Positions 1-11,225 of a stretch of DNA of 64,000 nucleotides are shown here, one piece after another. The DNA is taken from positions 434,001 to 498,000 of the forward strand of contig LLEY01000012.1 in the NCBI GenBank assembly GCA_001414485.1, written 5' to 3'. The stretch is from Calycina herbarum. Its lineage: Eukaryota; Ascomycota; Leotiomycetes; Helotiales; Pezizellaceae. The notes under the pieces were generated by a model, which was given only the letters and a program-made list of their open reading frames with translations, was not told the DNA's origin and made no database searches. Numbering within the stretch: position 1 is the first letter of the stretch; each line of letters opens with the position of its first letter. Made by a program: the position numbers and the translations under genes.

Positions 1-2063
1 GGTTGCATGAGTTGCAGTTGATATTTCAGTACCAAGTCTCAATGCCTCCAGTAGGTAATTCTCATCTTGAAATGTGGAACCGACGTGAGCCAGAATAAAA
101 GCTAAGTGTGACTGTAGCTTTAGATGCAAATCGCCGTTTTCCAAGCTCAGTGATTGAAAATCTTCTATTAATTGTCTCATCTTCTCGATTGCCTCGCAAA
201 GAGACCCTGCATGAGAAAGATACCACAATAGATTAATGACCTTATCCTGGATTCCTGGGTCACTTGGGAAGACATCAATCGTTGTTTTGAGCAAATCTCG
301 TTGCATGTCCGCTGGGAACCCAAGTGCTTCTTTGCCGTGGAGACACAAGCTACCTGCCAGATCTGCCATGCAACCAAGTGAGACGAAATGTGTATCACCA
401 AAAACGTCCTTCTTAATTTGCATGACCATGGTAAGTATAGTAGTAGCTTCTTCAATTCGTCCGGCTCTTGACAATGCAACTGCCTGAGTTACCAATGCTG
501 AGAGCCTCTCAGGAGCAGTTTCATCACATGCATCGTTTCTTAGAAGAAGATTCTGTATTGCCAGGGCTTCTTTAACCTGGAGAGCAGAACCCAAAGTCAG
601 AATACTGGCAAGATCATGCTTTGACTTCGAAACCAATGCGTCCTTCGCAGCGCGAACTCTTTCATGACGGCTGGCGCTTATGTGATTTGTTTCATTGAAT
701 GCCTCAAATTCAAAATTTTAATCGTCATTGTCTTCACCTGAAACAAAAAACTTCTCGTGTAGCGCTGTAGATAGACGCTGCAGTTGGATGGCATCTGATA
801 ATCGGCCTGACTTGGCAATTGCTTTCGAAAGAGTGGTAAGGGTTGGAAGAGCAATATTTGCAGAAACACAGCGTTTGCAGATCTCATTTTGAGGGTCATA
901 ACCATCTCGAAGGGCTTCAGCGACCCCAGATTGCATAGCTTCGTCTAGTTGCCCCTTAGCAACTAACCAGTTGAGTAGACGTGCCCTTGGGTGTACCAAG
1001 TCTACCCATTTGTAATTTTTTGGGAGTTTCTCTTTCCAGATACCAGATGTATTGTGGGGCCTTGTTGCTTTTAGAACGCCAGGTATTGACTTTATAACAC
1101 CAATTGCTTCACTATATTTACACTGCAATTCAAGTGCATCAGCAATTAGAGTATCTGAGCTCTCGGAATCAATAACTTTATGAAAACTGAATCCTCGCCA
1201 TGTCATGTGACGGCATGATTCCATACTGAGTAGGTCCATTTGTTTAAGCTGCCTAAAAGCAAGTTCTGCATGGCCATGCATGTTATAATTGGTGTAAAGG
1301 TCACCTAAAGCCCGTTGGAGTACCACGGCTGAGGATATGCAAACGGCAGTGTTGATCTTCCCTAAGCTTTCTTGCTGATATCTCACTATCGTAGAAGGAA
1401 GGATTCCAGACTGGAATGGGTTTCGTGGTCGGTCGATGTTGAAAATTGACGGTGGACCAGACAAGCTCTCCTTGGGCGAACGCACTTTTGATTCAAATCT
1501 ATCTTCCCAAAAGTCGACTTCATTACACAAGTCTAACACGCCTTTCCTGCGACATATCGAAAGGCAATGCTTGTAAGTATAGGTACGAGCTTTGCTGCAG
1601 TTGTTATCATCGTCAAATTTGCCAAATGCAGTGTGGCGGCAAAGAGCGAGTTGATGGGCTGCGTATATCCTGCACTTTTGACATTCCCCTTCCGCTTTCC
1701 TCAAAAGACCTTTAATCACTTCATCTCGCACAAGGTAGTGTAAGCGATTGAAAACAGGGAATAGCTCCGGTAACTGGTTTCGTTAGTTTCAGGCGTTGCG
1801 GACAAAGTAAAAAGGAGGAAACCTACGTCTGGAACCAGATGCAGAACATATCCAAAGCCTGCGAAATTTCTGAAAAATGACCGATATCGATTTCTATCAT
1901 ATTTTTGAAGAGATGAACCATCCGAATCTCTCCAGGAAACGTGAATTCAGCCCCGGATTTCCAAAAAGTACTCAGAAGGAAGATTTTGTCGAATATGTTG
2001 CGACTCTGTCCATAAGAAAATTCAAACAGAGAACTGGTATAACGGGGCCGAGAGATAAGTTGG
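1..2063 (-). pseudogene. TPR-like repeat module, broken, 3' half of a kinase-repeat gene, runs off the window
   Basis: Reading the minus strand from 1773 to base 1 gives one continuous frame of helical, TPR-like sequence (many A/L/G repeats such as ALSRAGRIEEATTIL and LAGSLCLHGKEALGF). It is interrupted only once, by a TAA at 720-718. The frame resumes immediately behind the stop, so this is a nonsense codon rather than the gene end; no frame-preserving intron that removes it was found. A linking exon (2063-1827) follows an intron at 2113-2064 (GTAAAT, branch GCTAATC, CCAG). A second intron at 1826-1774 (GTAGGT, CTAAC, CCAG) joins it to the repeat part, but with a one-base phase mismatch. The protein family is not recognised beyond the TPR-like pattern. 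The gene appears fused to the kinase module upstream and probably continues beyond the left edge. Confidence 0.55.
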
Positions 2064-2113
2064 CTGGAAGTGATTAGCCTCAGAGGAAGGAAGTTTGATT
2101 TAAAACAATTTAC

Positions 2114-3339
2114 CTAGCTTCACTTGTTTGCAGAATTGAACTGAGTTTTAGAGTCAGCTCGTCAAATGAAACCCTTACTTCGGGTTCATCAATGTATGAC
2201 TTGGCAAAAAAGTCGCGTAGGACTGGGACGCATCGTTCCAAGAATATCGGATCTATGAGCTCTCCTGACTGTGGCTCTCCGTCGTTCAAAAGTTTATCCA
2301 TGGCCATATCAAAATCGAAGGGCTCAGAAGAATCCGGAATAATTCGAATTGAGTTTTGCCAGAAGAGTAGCCACGCACAGACCTTGCCATAAGAAAATGC
2401 GTCAACCTTCTTTGCATCTGAGATTGTATATCCGCTTACATCCTCCACTTGCTCCGGAGCCATCCATTGAGTAGAAATTCCTCTCAAATCCACATGGTCG
2501 TTTTCAGTTGCACCGAAACAAGTGCACCCAAAATCATTGACCTTAGCGACAAGCTCATTGTCTTTTTCGAAGACCAAAACATTTTCGGGTTTGACATCTG
2601 AGTGTACAATGTCTATATCAACAATTTTAGTTTTTATATCGAAACTATTAACGAATTGGCTTACTGAATGCATGCATTGCTTTAATTGCATTGCCTATAT
2701 CGCTACAGAAGCGTATCCGTTCGAGAAAAGATAGCGGCATCGACCTTGTATGCCTCTCCATCATGAAATCCACAATGTGTCATGCGTTGACCGTTCAAAG
2801 ACCAAATAAGGTAATACTCGTAGAAATGTTGTTTCGTGGAATATGGGCCGCCATGTAACACCCAGAAGTTGCTGGATATTTGGATGCTGCCCAAGGACTG
2901 GATGCTGGAGGACAAGAATTTCCGATAACAGGGTTTTGTTCATCAGGGTCACATCTTTCACTGCCAAATCAGGCTCTGACTTGAATACCACCCCTAGCTG
3001 TGGAGGAGGCAGTATAATTCGGCTACCTTTTTTCTGGCTGTAAGAAGTGACGGGTTTGAACTCGAAGAGCGGAACATGCAAGCTCTGAACTATCGCCAAG
3101 AAAGAAACAAAATCACAGTCGATTAGATCAGACAAAAGACTACCACGACCGTATACCGTAATGGATGTATTGCGATGAGCCTCTTGTGGCTGATTAGGGA
3201 TTGCCGCAGCGTCGCTGTTTCTCGATACCGCCTTCGGGCTTGTGATATTTCGAAGCCTGATCATGTTTAGGTATAACCCTCCTAACAATCCTTTACAGAC
3301 TCTGAACAGAATGATACAAGAACTAAAACTGCAACACAA
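2114..3339 (-). pseudogene. Protein kinase-like domain, frameshifted
   Basis: The encoded protein is a serine/threonine-type kinase fold. The N-lobe is followed by the catalytic loop HSDVKPEN, a DFG motif in VNDFGCT and the APE-like WMAPEQ, so the catalytic residues are present. The frame ending THDTLW (about 2770) hits a TGA at 2763-2761, while the next segment (DFMMERHTRS...) is readable one base out of phase. This indicates a one-base deletion near 2769. A clean phase-1 intron lies at 2664-2613 (GTAAGC...GATATAG) and restores ...HAF-N-IVHSDVKPEN. The 5' end is uncertain: a Met at 3264 is plausible, and another intron (GTAAAC...TTGCAG) may lie just upstream near 3375-3330. The last exon splices at 2113 towards the TPR-like module, so kinase and repeats were probably one gene. 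Confidence 0.65.
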
Positions 3340-4679
3340 TTAGAGAGTAAATATTGCAGAAAAGAAGGTTTACCAGTTGATAAAAGGAACATGTCACTCC
3401 ATCTCTGGTAAGGATCCGTGGCAAGCCCCGCTCTTACAACGTTACACAAACATTTCTTCCACCTCTTTTTCTCCTCATCTGATGCGTTTCGCCCCTTCCT
3501 TGAACATAATCAAGGATTAAGTTAGATGTTTACTATTGTTTTTGCGACACTTCTAATTTCCGAGAGATTGAAAACCATTTCGAATAATAACTTAGATTCT
3601 TTGGGAACAATGGCCTTCAATTATCAGAAGGACTTGGAACGACGAGATCTACTGAAGGAGGCGTTAAGAACATATCGACTCTAGTGGATATTTTGCAACT
3701 GCACGCGGAGAACTAGACTTGAAGAGATTTGGTATATCTCCACTCCAACTTTGGCTTTTTTTAAGTACTATTCATGCTTATAACTAGTACCGCGCTCTTT
3801 CGCTGCTTTAGGTTGTTTACTAAAATAAGATTACAAAGGAGTATTTCACATATAAGATTTGTTCCAGCCAAGGCGGTTTGGATAACGCATTTAGATACGC
3901 CCCGATTCTATATTTAGTGGTTTTTAGAATTTCTTTTATTAAGTCAAAATTTACCCTTCTTGAGTGGCGATTTTTAACGAGTGTATCTTACAAGATAAAC
4001 TATCCCTTTTGAAATTGAATTGAGATGGCATTTCCAAAATTCGACAAGTGACGGAAAGAATTTTTGCATGTTATTTTCTCCCCAAAACTTTAATCAAGCT
4101 ACTCTCTCCTCCCGTTCTCTTTGGCAAAAAAAGCGAATTGACTTGACGATGAACAGCAACTGGGCAAGTAAGGGAAGCGTCAAAAGTCACACTCATATAA
4201 GCGTTTAATAAGTAACTAAGTCAAGCCTTCCCTAGATCAGACATTTCCAGCCTACTGAGACTCCTCTTTCCCCTTAACAAATGTGTCAGAAAACCCGACG
4301 ATTTTGCTTTGCTTATATTTGTCTTGACGAAAATTTACATAACCCCCCCGTGTAGCAAGGAACCGAACCAAGGGGAGAGTAGAAAATGGACTTCTTCTGG
4401 AGTAGAGTTGAGAACTGTCCATGGGTATAATTCTACTACCCTAAAGATATATAAGAAGAGAGGAATATACTAGGGGAGTTTAGCGGAGTAGATATCTGTC
4501 ACGAGCTAGTGTTTGGGAAGGACATGGTGGAAATCACAACAGGACGCAGCAAAATACACGAAACATATCATCCTCTCCTATGCACGAAGAGAAGCAAGTA
4601 TGAACTCTTGACGTTCTATCTTCTACGAAATGTTTGACACTCCCGTTCCTCGAAAATTTCCCTCAAGGGACAAATCCAA
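3340..4679. other. Intergenic region, no gene seen
   Basis: This lies between the broken kinase gene (start side) and the 3' end of tad3. The sequence is AT-biased with stops in all frames and only short random open frames. I see no conserved protein fragment, tRNA-like fold or repeat here. It probably holds the kinase promoter and the tad3 3' UTR. Confidence 0.5.
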
Positions 4680-5999
4680 TCAAGTATTCAACCCCTCATT
4701 CCCACCATCATCAAACCCCTCTCTAAACCCCTCAGGCCTAACCCACTGCCAAGCAAGCATCGTCCAATTCAACTCCTTCCTCCACCAAAGCCCATGACCC
4801 AACCCCTCCTCATCCGCACAAAGTCCCCCAGTCCGCACCATCCTCTTTTCAAAAACCGCCTTTCTAAATCTCGAATGTACAATAGCCATTGAACACATAA
4901 CGCATGGTTCATGTGTACAATATATCTCCAGTTCATGACATAGGTATCCCCCAATATCGATTTCTTTCTCCGGGAGTGTTTGTTCGAGTTCTAAGATTGG
5001 TTGATTGCGGAATATGCGCTGAGTAGAAGTCGAGGCAGGAGGAGAAGGGAGAGAAGGAGAAGTAGTATGGTCCCTAGCCAACCCCTCAGAGACCATACCA
5101 ATCCCCCTCATCACAGCATGAGCCGTCACATTCCCCTCTCCTCCCCCCTCCCTATTCCAACAACACCACCTCCCATCCCCAGCCGCAACAACAACCTTCG
5201 CCTCCCCCACCCTCCTCTCCACAATCACACACCCAACACCCTCACCCACCCTCTTCTCTCTCGCCTCATCCGCAAGTCTCCAAGCCATATCCATCCACCT
5301 CCCCACATCTGTTGCAATCTCCTCCTGTGCCCTGGAAACAATAGAAACATGCGGTCCAAAAGGATTACTCTTTTTATAAACTGTAGGCCAGTACTTCGCG
5401 CTCCATTGTGCTGCTTGTTCCGCAGAAGTAGGTGCTAAAAGGGGGATATTCGTGGTAGATAGTTTTACGGCGCCGGGACCGAGGATGGTTTCGAGCGATG
5501 GGACGAGGGAGGTGTGGTCGATTATGCTTGTTGCTGCTACGATTAGGAATATCTTTTTCTCCTCAACCCTTTCATTATTCTCGTTTTCTTCTTCGGGGGA
5601 AGGGTTTGAGGAGGGGTCAATAGCGGGGTCCCCCAAATTATCATAATTCCTCTTCACATATTCAGGAACAGCTTCCGGTTTCGCGAATCGTCGCAGATGT
5701 TGCAGATCAAAGCCACCATCTTTAGGAATGAGGGTTCGTACCAATCTGTACGTAAATCAGCAGTGCTTCCGCAAAAGCAAGTTTTTGACTCACCCCAATG
5801 TACGGCTAGCTTTTTGGATGGGTACCACAGTGATGTAGACATTTAGAACTCGAACCGCAGCTCTCGTCTCTAATGTCGTTTTCAAGGGAATCAACTGTCC
5901 TCCATTTGGAGATGCTGGGATGCGGTGGCTATCCGCCGACTCGTTGTTCATTTCATGCAGGTTGTCAGCCTCGAGGTCCAGCCTTGTCGAAATTCCCAA
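4680..5999 (-). CDS. tad3: tRNA-specific adenosine-34 deaminase subunit Tad3
   Basis: Tad3 is the non-catalytic partner of Tad2 in the heterodimer that deaminates A34 to inosine in the tRNA anticodon wobble position. The two exons are 5999-5794 and 5745-4680, joined by a 48-nt intron (GTGAGT, CTGAT branch, ACAG) in phase 2, giving about 423 aa. The cytidine/deoxycytidylate deaminase fold is visible near the C terminus: HAV at about residue 278, where catalytic deaminases have HAE, and the zinc ligands PCVMCSM at about 350-353 followed by HSR. The missing Glu is the family hallmark of Tad3. A low-complexity acidic linker (EEENENNERVEE) sits in the middle. The start at 5999 is the first in-frame ATG; a second one downstream (MNNESAD) is an alternative. 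Confidence 0.9.
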
Positions 6000-7035
6000 T
6001 CAGCTGTGAGAGAAATTAATTCAATCACGTGGACCTGCCCAACTTCTCAAAGTCAATTGAAGCGGAAAAGTATTACTTCGAATCTTGATCCAGGTTCCCA
6101 AGACGATCGTGGGAGATCAATTACTGATAAACTGATATCACCAATTATCACCAATTATACATTCACATCAATGACCAAAAGACTTTTGTTTTACTCCGCT
6201 TCTCATTCAGTTGGTTTCTTAGTTACACGTTTGGTTCTTCAAGAGATCCGCCCCACAACCAGATCCCCTGAGAAAAGAAGATAAGGAAAAATAATAATAA
6301 TGTCATAATCGCTCCTCCCAAAGATGCGCTAATGCATCAACAAGAAGCTGCAAACTCTCCTAAAAGAATTCGCTCCGTCAAGTAAAGGGAAGATACAAAG
6401 TGAACCGCATATTAGCAAATCTCATGCCCCAAAGTTTAAACCAGGAGATGAGTCGCAAGTTACACCGATAGAAGAATAGAATCGCAGGTATGTGTAAACA
6501 CAAGATAACTGCCCCAGAGCTATCGAAAAAGAACCCATCCGTTGACATGCCGAGAAAAAGGAAAAAACAACGCAAATTCCACCATTAAAGAAAGGACAGA
6601 TAAGGAAAATTTGATGTCTATGCGGGATTGATTCCGGTACCGGTACAGGTTGAGCTGCGCAGTCGCTCCTATTGTACCCTGCGCTGAGAGAATTGATGAT
6701 GTGGAGAATCGTGGTGGATCTTTTGTGATCGTGCTTTTTTTATGGTACAAAGTGCCGCTGAAAAATATGCTGAATACCGTCTTCGAGATGACCGCATTGA
6801 CGCTGTGATGCAAAAGGGAAGCAAGCCTGTGGATGCTAGTGTAACATAAGAGCCGTGAATATCGTATGTGAAAACAGTGTTCAAAATTGCCGAGTCTGCC
6901 AGTAGACAGATGACAGCAACGAGACTGCAGAATAGAAATTGTGCATCCAAGGCGAGAATTTAATTATCGTTCCTCGTACCGTTACAAGCGTGAGATCGTG
7001 TCGTCATAACCAAAGTGTGATGGAATATGCATGTT
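6000..7035. other. Intergenic: tad3 promoter and pumilio gene 3' UTR
   Basis: About 1 kb separates the tad3 start (minus) from the stop of the pumilio gene (minus, at 7036). No coding fragment is recognised; short open frames on the minus strand have no domain character. A long 3' UTR of the RNA-binding protein gene probably fills most of it. Confidence 0.5.
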
Positions 7036-10000
7036 TTACAACCAGTTACCAGCATCTCCTGGGCCGGCACCTCCTTGAGCAGCACCTCTATATGGAGGAG
7101 AGAAGTACTGTTGTGGAGGAGAGGCAATGTCGCCATTGACGGGGAAGGAGTTGGTTTGGACTGGGGTGGTGAGAGCTCCAAGACCATTTACAATGCCATT
7201 GGTTGGAGTGTGGGTATAACCATTGGTATAACCATTACCAACCGGGCTTGTGAATGGGCTAGCAGCAGTCGAAGCGTTGGAAAGACCGCGTGTGTGACGG
7301 GCGACGGGTTGAAGGGGTTCGACAGTCTCGGCGGGAGTTTGCTGGCCACTTGATGGACCACTGCGGGCCTGGGGAATTTGACTTGGAACTTGAACAACCT
7401 GCTGAGCCGTCTGTCCCTCATTGCCTTGGATCTTGGCTTGAATTCGTCGACCATATGGAGTGGTACGAATGGCAGGGAGGTGAGGGCGGATAGCCTCAAT
7501 CAAACGAACCTTCATGGCAGGATTGGCATAATCGAGGGCGGTTTGGATGACGTAGTTGGCGAAGGAGTCTCGGAGGAGACGATCAAGCTCAGCCGGTTGA
7601 AGCATCTCGTTGATGAGCATATCCTTGGAATCCTCCTGGGAGCAGCGAAGACACTTCTCAATGACATTGGAGCTGAACTTTTGCTTGGATAGCTGACCAA
7701 CCTTGCCTTGGAACATTCTAACAAGAGGCTCGGTAAAGAGCGGCTCGTTGAGATCAAGAATGTATTGAACAACGTAATTGCCAAAAGGGTCTTGAACGAG
7801 AACGTAAGCATTATTGGAGATTTGCTGAATCAACCAAGCCTTTTGATCGCCAGAGGCATGATCGATGCATCGTTGAAGAACACAGCATCCATGACGATGG
7901 GTTCCAACATCAACACAATTGTTTCCAACAGCGGTGAAAATGAATTGAGCGTCAATTGGAGACAGCTTGTTGAGACACTTTTGGATGACGTGATTGCCAT
8001 TGAGATCTTGGATAAGCTCAACAACACGATATTGAAGAGCAGCAATGATTGTTTGGACTTGTCCTGGAGTGGAGATAAACTCAATCATCTTTTGCAAAGC
8101 TCGTGTTCCATGTTGGTTCAAGGCGATGCGGACAAGGTCGTGCGAAGCGTTCTCAATGAGAACGGTGCGCTCGTCGTCATTGCAGTACTCCAATAGCTTC
8201 TGGCAAAGGTAATTACCGAAGGGATCAGTCATCAACTCAATGACATGTTGGTTTGTCTCGAGCCAAATCATGTGAACTTGCTCGGGGTTGCGATCCTCAA
8301 GCTTCTTTTGGAGATAGCGGCATCCATGTTGGTCCTTGCAGAGGGTGTAAATCTCACCTCCCAACTGCTCCAAGGCCATGTTTGCGAATCGGTTCATTGC
8401 TAATTATAGAGTCAGAAAATACATCATCAACGGAAAAAGTATGAAACTTACCTTCACCATCATTTTGTCGACGTTGCTGAATCACACGTGCTTGGCTGTC
8501 ACGAGGAGTTGCCTGAGGGGTGTACATGCCAGGAGCGCCAACAGTAGTGCCCGGACCAGCATATTGTGCGTAAGGGTTGTGAGGAGAATACATTGGTTGC
8601 TGCAATTGCATGTTCTGCATTCCCATGCCCATCATCTGCATGTTGTAATTGTAGTATCCTGGAGGTGAATACTGTTGGCTGGCAGTTGGCGATGTCATGG
8701 CAGCTGGAATTTGTGGTTGAGACATGCCTTGTGTGAGAGAAGGTCCGAAAGGTGCAGCACTGGCTTGAAGAGCAGATTGAATAGACTGATAACCTCCGTT
8801 TTGAGCCTCACGAAGAGTTGCAGTCTCAGAAGCGTTCAACTCGCGGCTAAGTCTGTTCATTGCGTTTGGTGGAATGCGACCCAAGCTTGCGTTGTGGTTA
8901 TGAAGATGTTGTTGAGCATGCGAGTTGGGAGTCGTATTGACGCTTGAGCCTCCGTTGGTGCCTGATCTCATAGTTGGGACGTCATTGGCAGAGTAAGATG
9001 ATTGAAGCTTTGGTGGGGTTTGAGCCATGCTTGGTGGTGAAGAGATTTGAGAGTCTTGACCTTCAAAGAAGTTCATATCGATAGAGTGGCGGTAAGATGG
9101 GCGAACGTTGACAGGCGATTGAGGGTCGTTGGAAGGAGCTGCCGAACCACCGTTTGTCTGACCTTGAGAAACCATTGGGAAGCTCTGTTGGGATTGAGAG
9201 GACCTATGGTGAGGACGAGCAAACATACCCCAGCCGTTGGATTGCGACTCGGGGCCAGGTGATTGGCGTGATTGGGACAATGAAGCCAAGTCGAGTGCAG
9301 CAGATGAAGCGGATAGCTGCATTAAGCGGTCAGCAAGCAAGTTTGGACAAACCGAATGATGAGACTTACCATTCCTGGATAACCTTCACCACGAACGAGG
9401 ATTGGAAAGTTGTCTTTGGTGGTGGTGGCGTTCATGTAGTTCTTGATATCTGGAGATGTCGCACCGTCTTCTTCTCCAAAGAGGAAGCGGGTGGTGTTGC
9501 TTGGGTCTTGAAGGAGGTCGTGCATACCGTTGCGAGACTTGGTAACTGGCATGGAGTATCGGTTGAGGCTGGATGATTATTAGCAACCAGGAGACGAGGT
9601 GGTTTGAAGTTGAAGCCAAGCTATTGTGGGCAATGAATCATGAAGTTGAGGTGAAGGGTAAGTTTGAGACAATAAATCGATTGATGAATTGAGTAACGCA
9701 GAGCGAACAACAGAAAAGGCTCCGTAATAATGGATAACAAGAAACGAGTATTCGCTGAGAGATTTTGTGGTTGTCGAAGTTTTGTGGAGTTGTGGTAAGG
9801 GTTGAAGTTGAAAGGTTGCGGGGAAGAGGTTGAAGGATAATAAAAAGACGGGGCTGGGATTCAGAGGTGCAAAGGTCAAGTCGGCGCACAATACCGATTT
9901 TTAAAAAAGGTGAATCCAACCGAAGGTCCAGGCAGCGCAAAGGTGAGTAACTACTCCACCGCTTTTATCATCACCAGATGCTCGCCTTTGACCAGCCTCG

Positions 10001-11225
10001 TGACTTTTGATAAAAGGGCAAGTGTTGCCGAACCTAAGCTCTGATATCATATCAAGGCAGAATTTGATCTCAACAGAAGAGACCAAATTCATACTCAATG
10101 ATACGATCTCAAAAGTGAAATTCCAAGTGGATCGGTAATAAAAATGAAAAACACCCCGGAACATAGGAAATGGGAGTACTCACGCATTTGTAGAGCGATG
10201 GCTGGTAGGATCTTGTCGAACAGCCTCCTCCTTCTCATCTTCGTCGCTGTTGCGTCTCGAGCCGGGAACCGACTTGGAAGGCAACTTGTCGTCCATCATT
10301 TGAGATTGCAATATGCCTGATCGTGGCGAGGTAATTTGAGATCCGGATCTGCCTGGGCGATTGTAAAGACCTGGGGGTGAGGTAAGAGCGGAGGTTGAAT
10401 ATCGATTTGGTCGAGAGAAAACCGAAGGGAAGCCTGAGCTAGTCTCACGGTATTCGGGAGGGGTTGTAGGTTCGGATTGGTGTCCTTGATTGTTCTTAGA
10501 CCGACCAAGGTCTTCGGTCATCTGCTGGAGTTCTTGTTCTTCTCTGCGTTGTTGTAGATCGAGAAGTTGCATCTCAGCCTCGAAGCGTCTTTTCTGCTCC
10601 CGCAGTCTCTCGTACTCGAGCTTCTTCTTTTCTAGCTGTTTCATTGGTTAGCTATTGTTGATGGCGGGTACGCTAAAAACAATTGATAGATATCATGGTT
10701 GTTGGGGGGAGGGGTTTGAAGGTGAGGTAGGCGAAGGGAGGTGGTCGGGTGAATATGCGTCCAAGTAAGATGGGACGGGATTGCTTACAAGTTGCACTTT
10801 GTGGTAAGTCTGAGTTATGGCAGTGTTAGTAAAGAGGCATTTTACGGATTGGGTTTAAATAGTAGAAGTTGGAGGCTATGGAAAATTTTCGGTTGTGGGG
10901 GAAGACAATAGAGAGTCGGAAGGTATTGTGTTGTGAAGGGACAATAGCTTACCGAGGGACCGTATTCCTGTTGGGGCTCAGGACCACGTTGATTCGCCAG
11001 TATGCTCATAGTAGGGACTCTTGCAGAGTCCGCAGTGAATCGGCGCATCAGACCCCCTCGATTATCTCGGCTGTCTTGGGAATGAAGAGGTTGGGGCACC
11101 CGATTGCCATTGCCGCTTCGTGGAGGAGACACGAGGCCCATTAAGGATGCATCATTTCGAGGGGATTGTTGGCTACGGAAGCGCAACTCGTCCATTCGGT
11201 CGCTGGTACTATTGGAATATGCCAT
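7036..11225 (-). CDS. Pumilio-family (PUF) RNA-binding protein, Puf4/PufA type
   Basis: PUF proteins bind 3' UTR elements of mRNAs and recruit decay and repression factors. Six exons fit in phase: 11225-10953, 10809-10789, 10635-10184, 9568-9370, 9316-8452 and 8399-7036, giving about 1057 aa. The second exon is only 21 nt and encodes TYHKVQL. The N-terminal half is Ser/Gln/Asn-rich and disordered, with a coiled coil rich in K/E/R/Q (LEKKKLEYERLREQKRR) after the microexon. Eight Pumilio repeats occupy about residues 605-935; visible repeat cores include DQHGCRYLQKK, DPFGNYLCQK, NQHGTRALQK, DLNGNHVIQK, HRHGCCVLQR and DPFGNYVVQY. A Pro/Gly/Thr-rich tail ends at NWL. Introns are 143, 153, 615, 53 and 52 nt; the 615-nt one is unusual. 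The repeat cores resemble yeast Puf4 more than Puf3. Confidence 0.92.
9569..10183 (-). promoter_or_regulatory. 615-nt intron of the pumilio gene, possible internal promoter
   Basis: The donor (GTGAGT at 10183) and acceptor (GCTAATAATCATCCAG ending at 9569) keep phase between exons ending HRSTN and beginning LNRYSM. The intron is ten times longer than its neighbours. On the coding strand its 3' part (about 9850-9600) is pyrimidine-rich with CAAC/CTTC runs, like a fungal 5' leader. A shorter transcript starting here, with translation from the Met at 9552 (MPVTKSRNG), would keep the whole Pumilio domain. The promoter function is inference. Confidence 0.35.

Noticed and set aside
677..737. A 61-nt intron (GTGAAG...ATAAG) to remove the TAA at 720-718
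   Set aside because: It would shift the frame away from the long open frame downstream and has weak splice sites.
5001..5438. Plus-strand Arg/Pro/His-rich open frame opposite tad3
   Set aside because: Low-complexity shadow of the deaminase coding strand.
7708..8196. Plus-strand open frame opposite the Pumilio repeats
   Set aside because: The minus strand encodes unmistakable Pumilio repeats; the plus frame is a shadow.
9580..10164. Minus-strand open frames within the long pumilio intron
   Set aside because: They lack domain character and splicing across them keeps exact phase; treated as intron or leader sequence.
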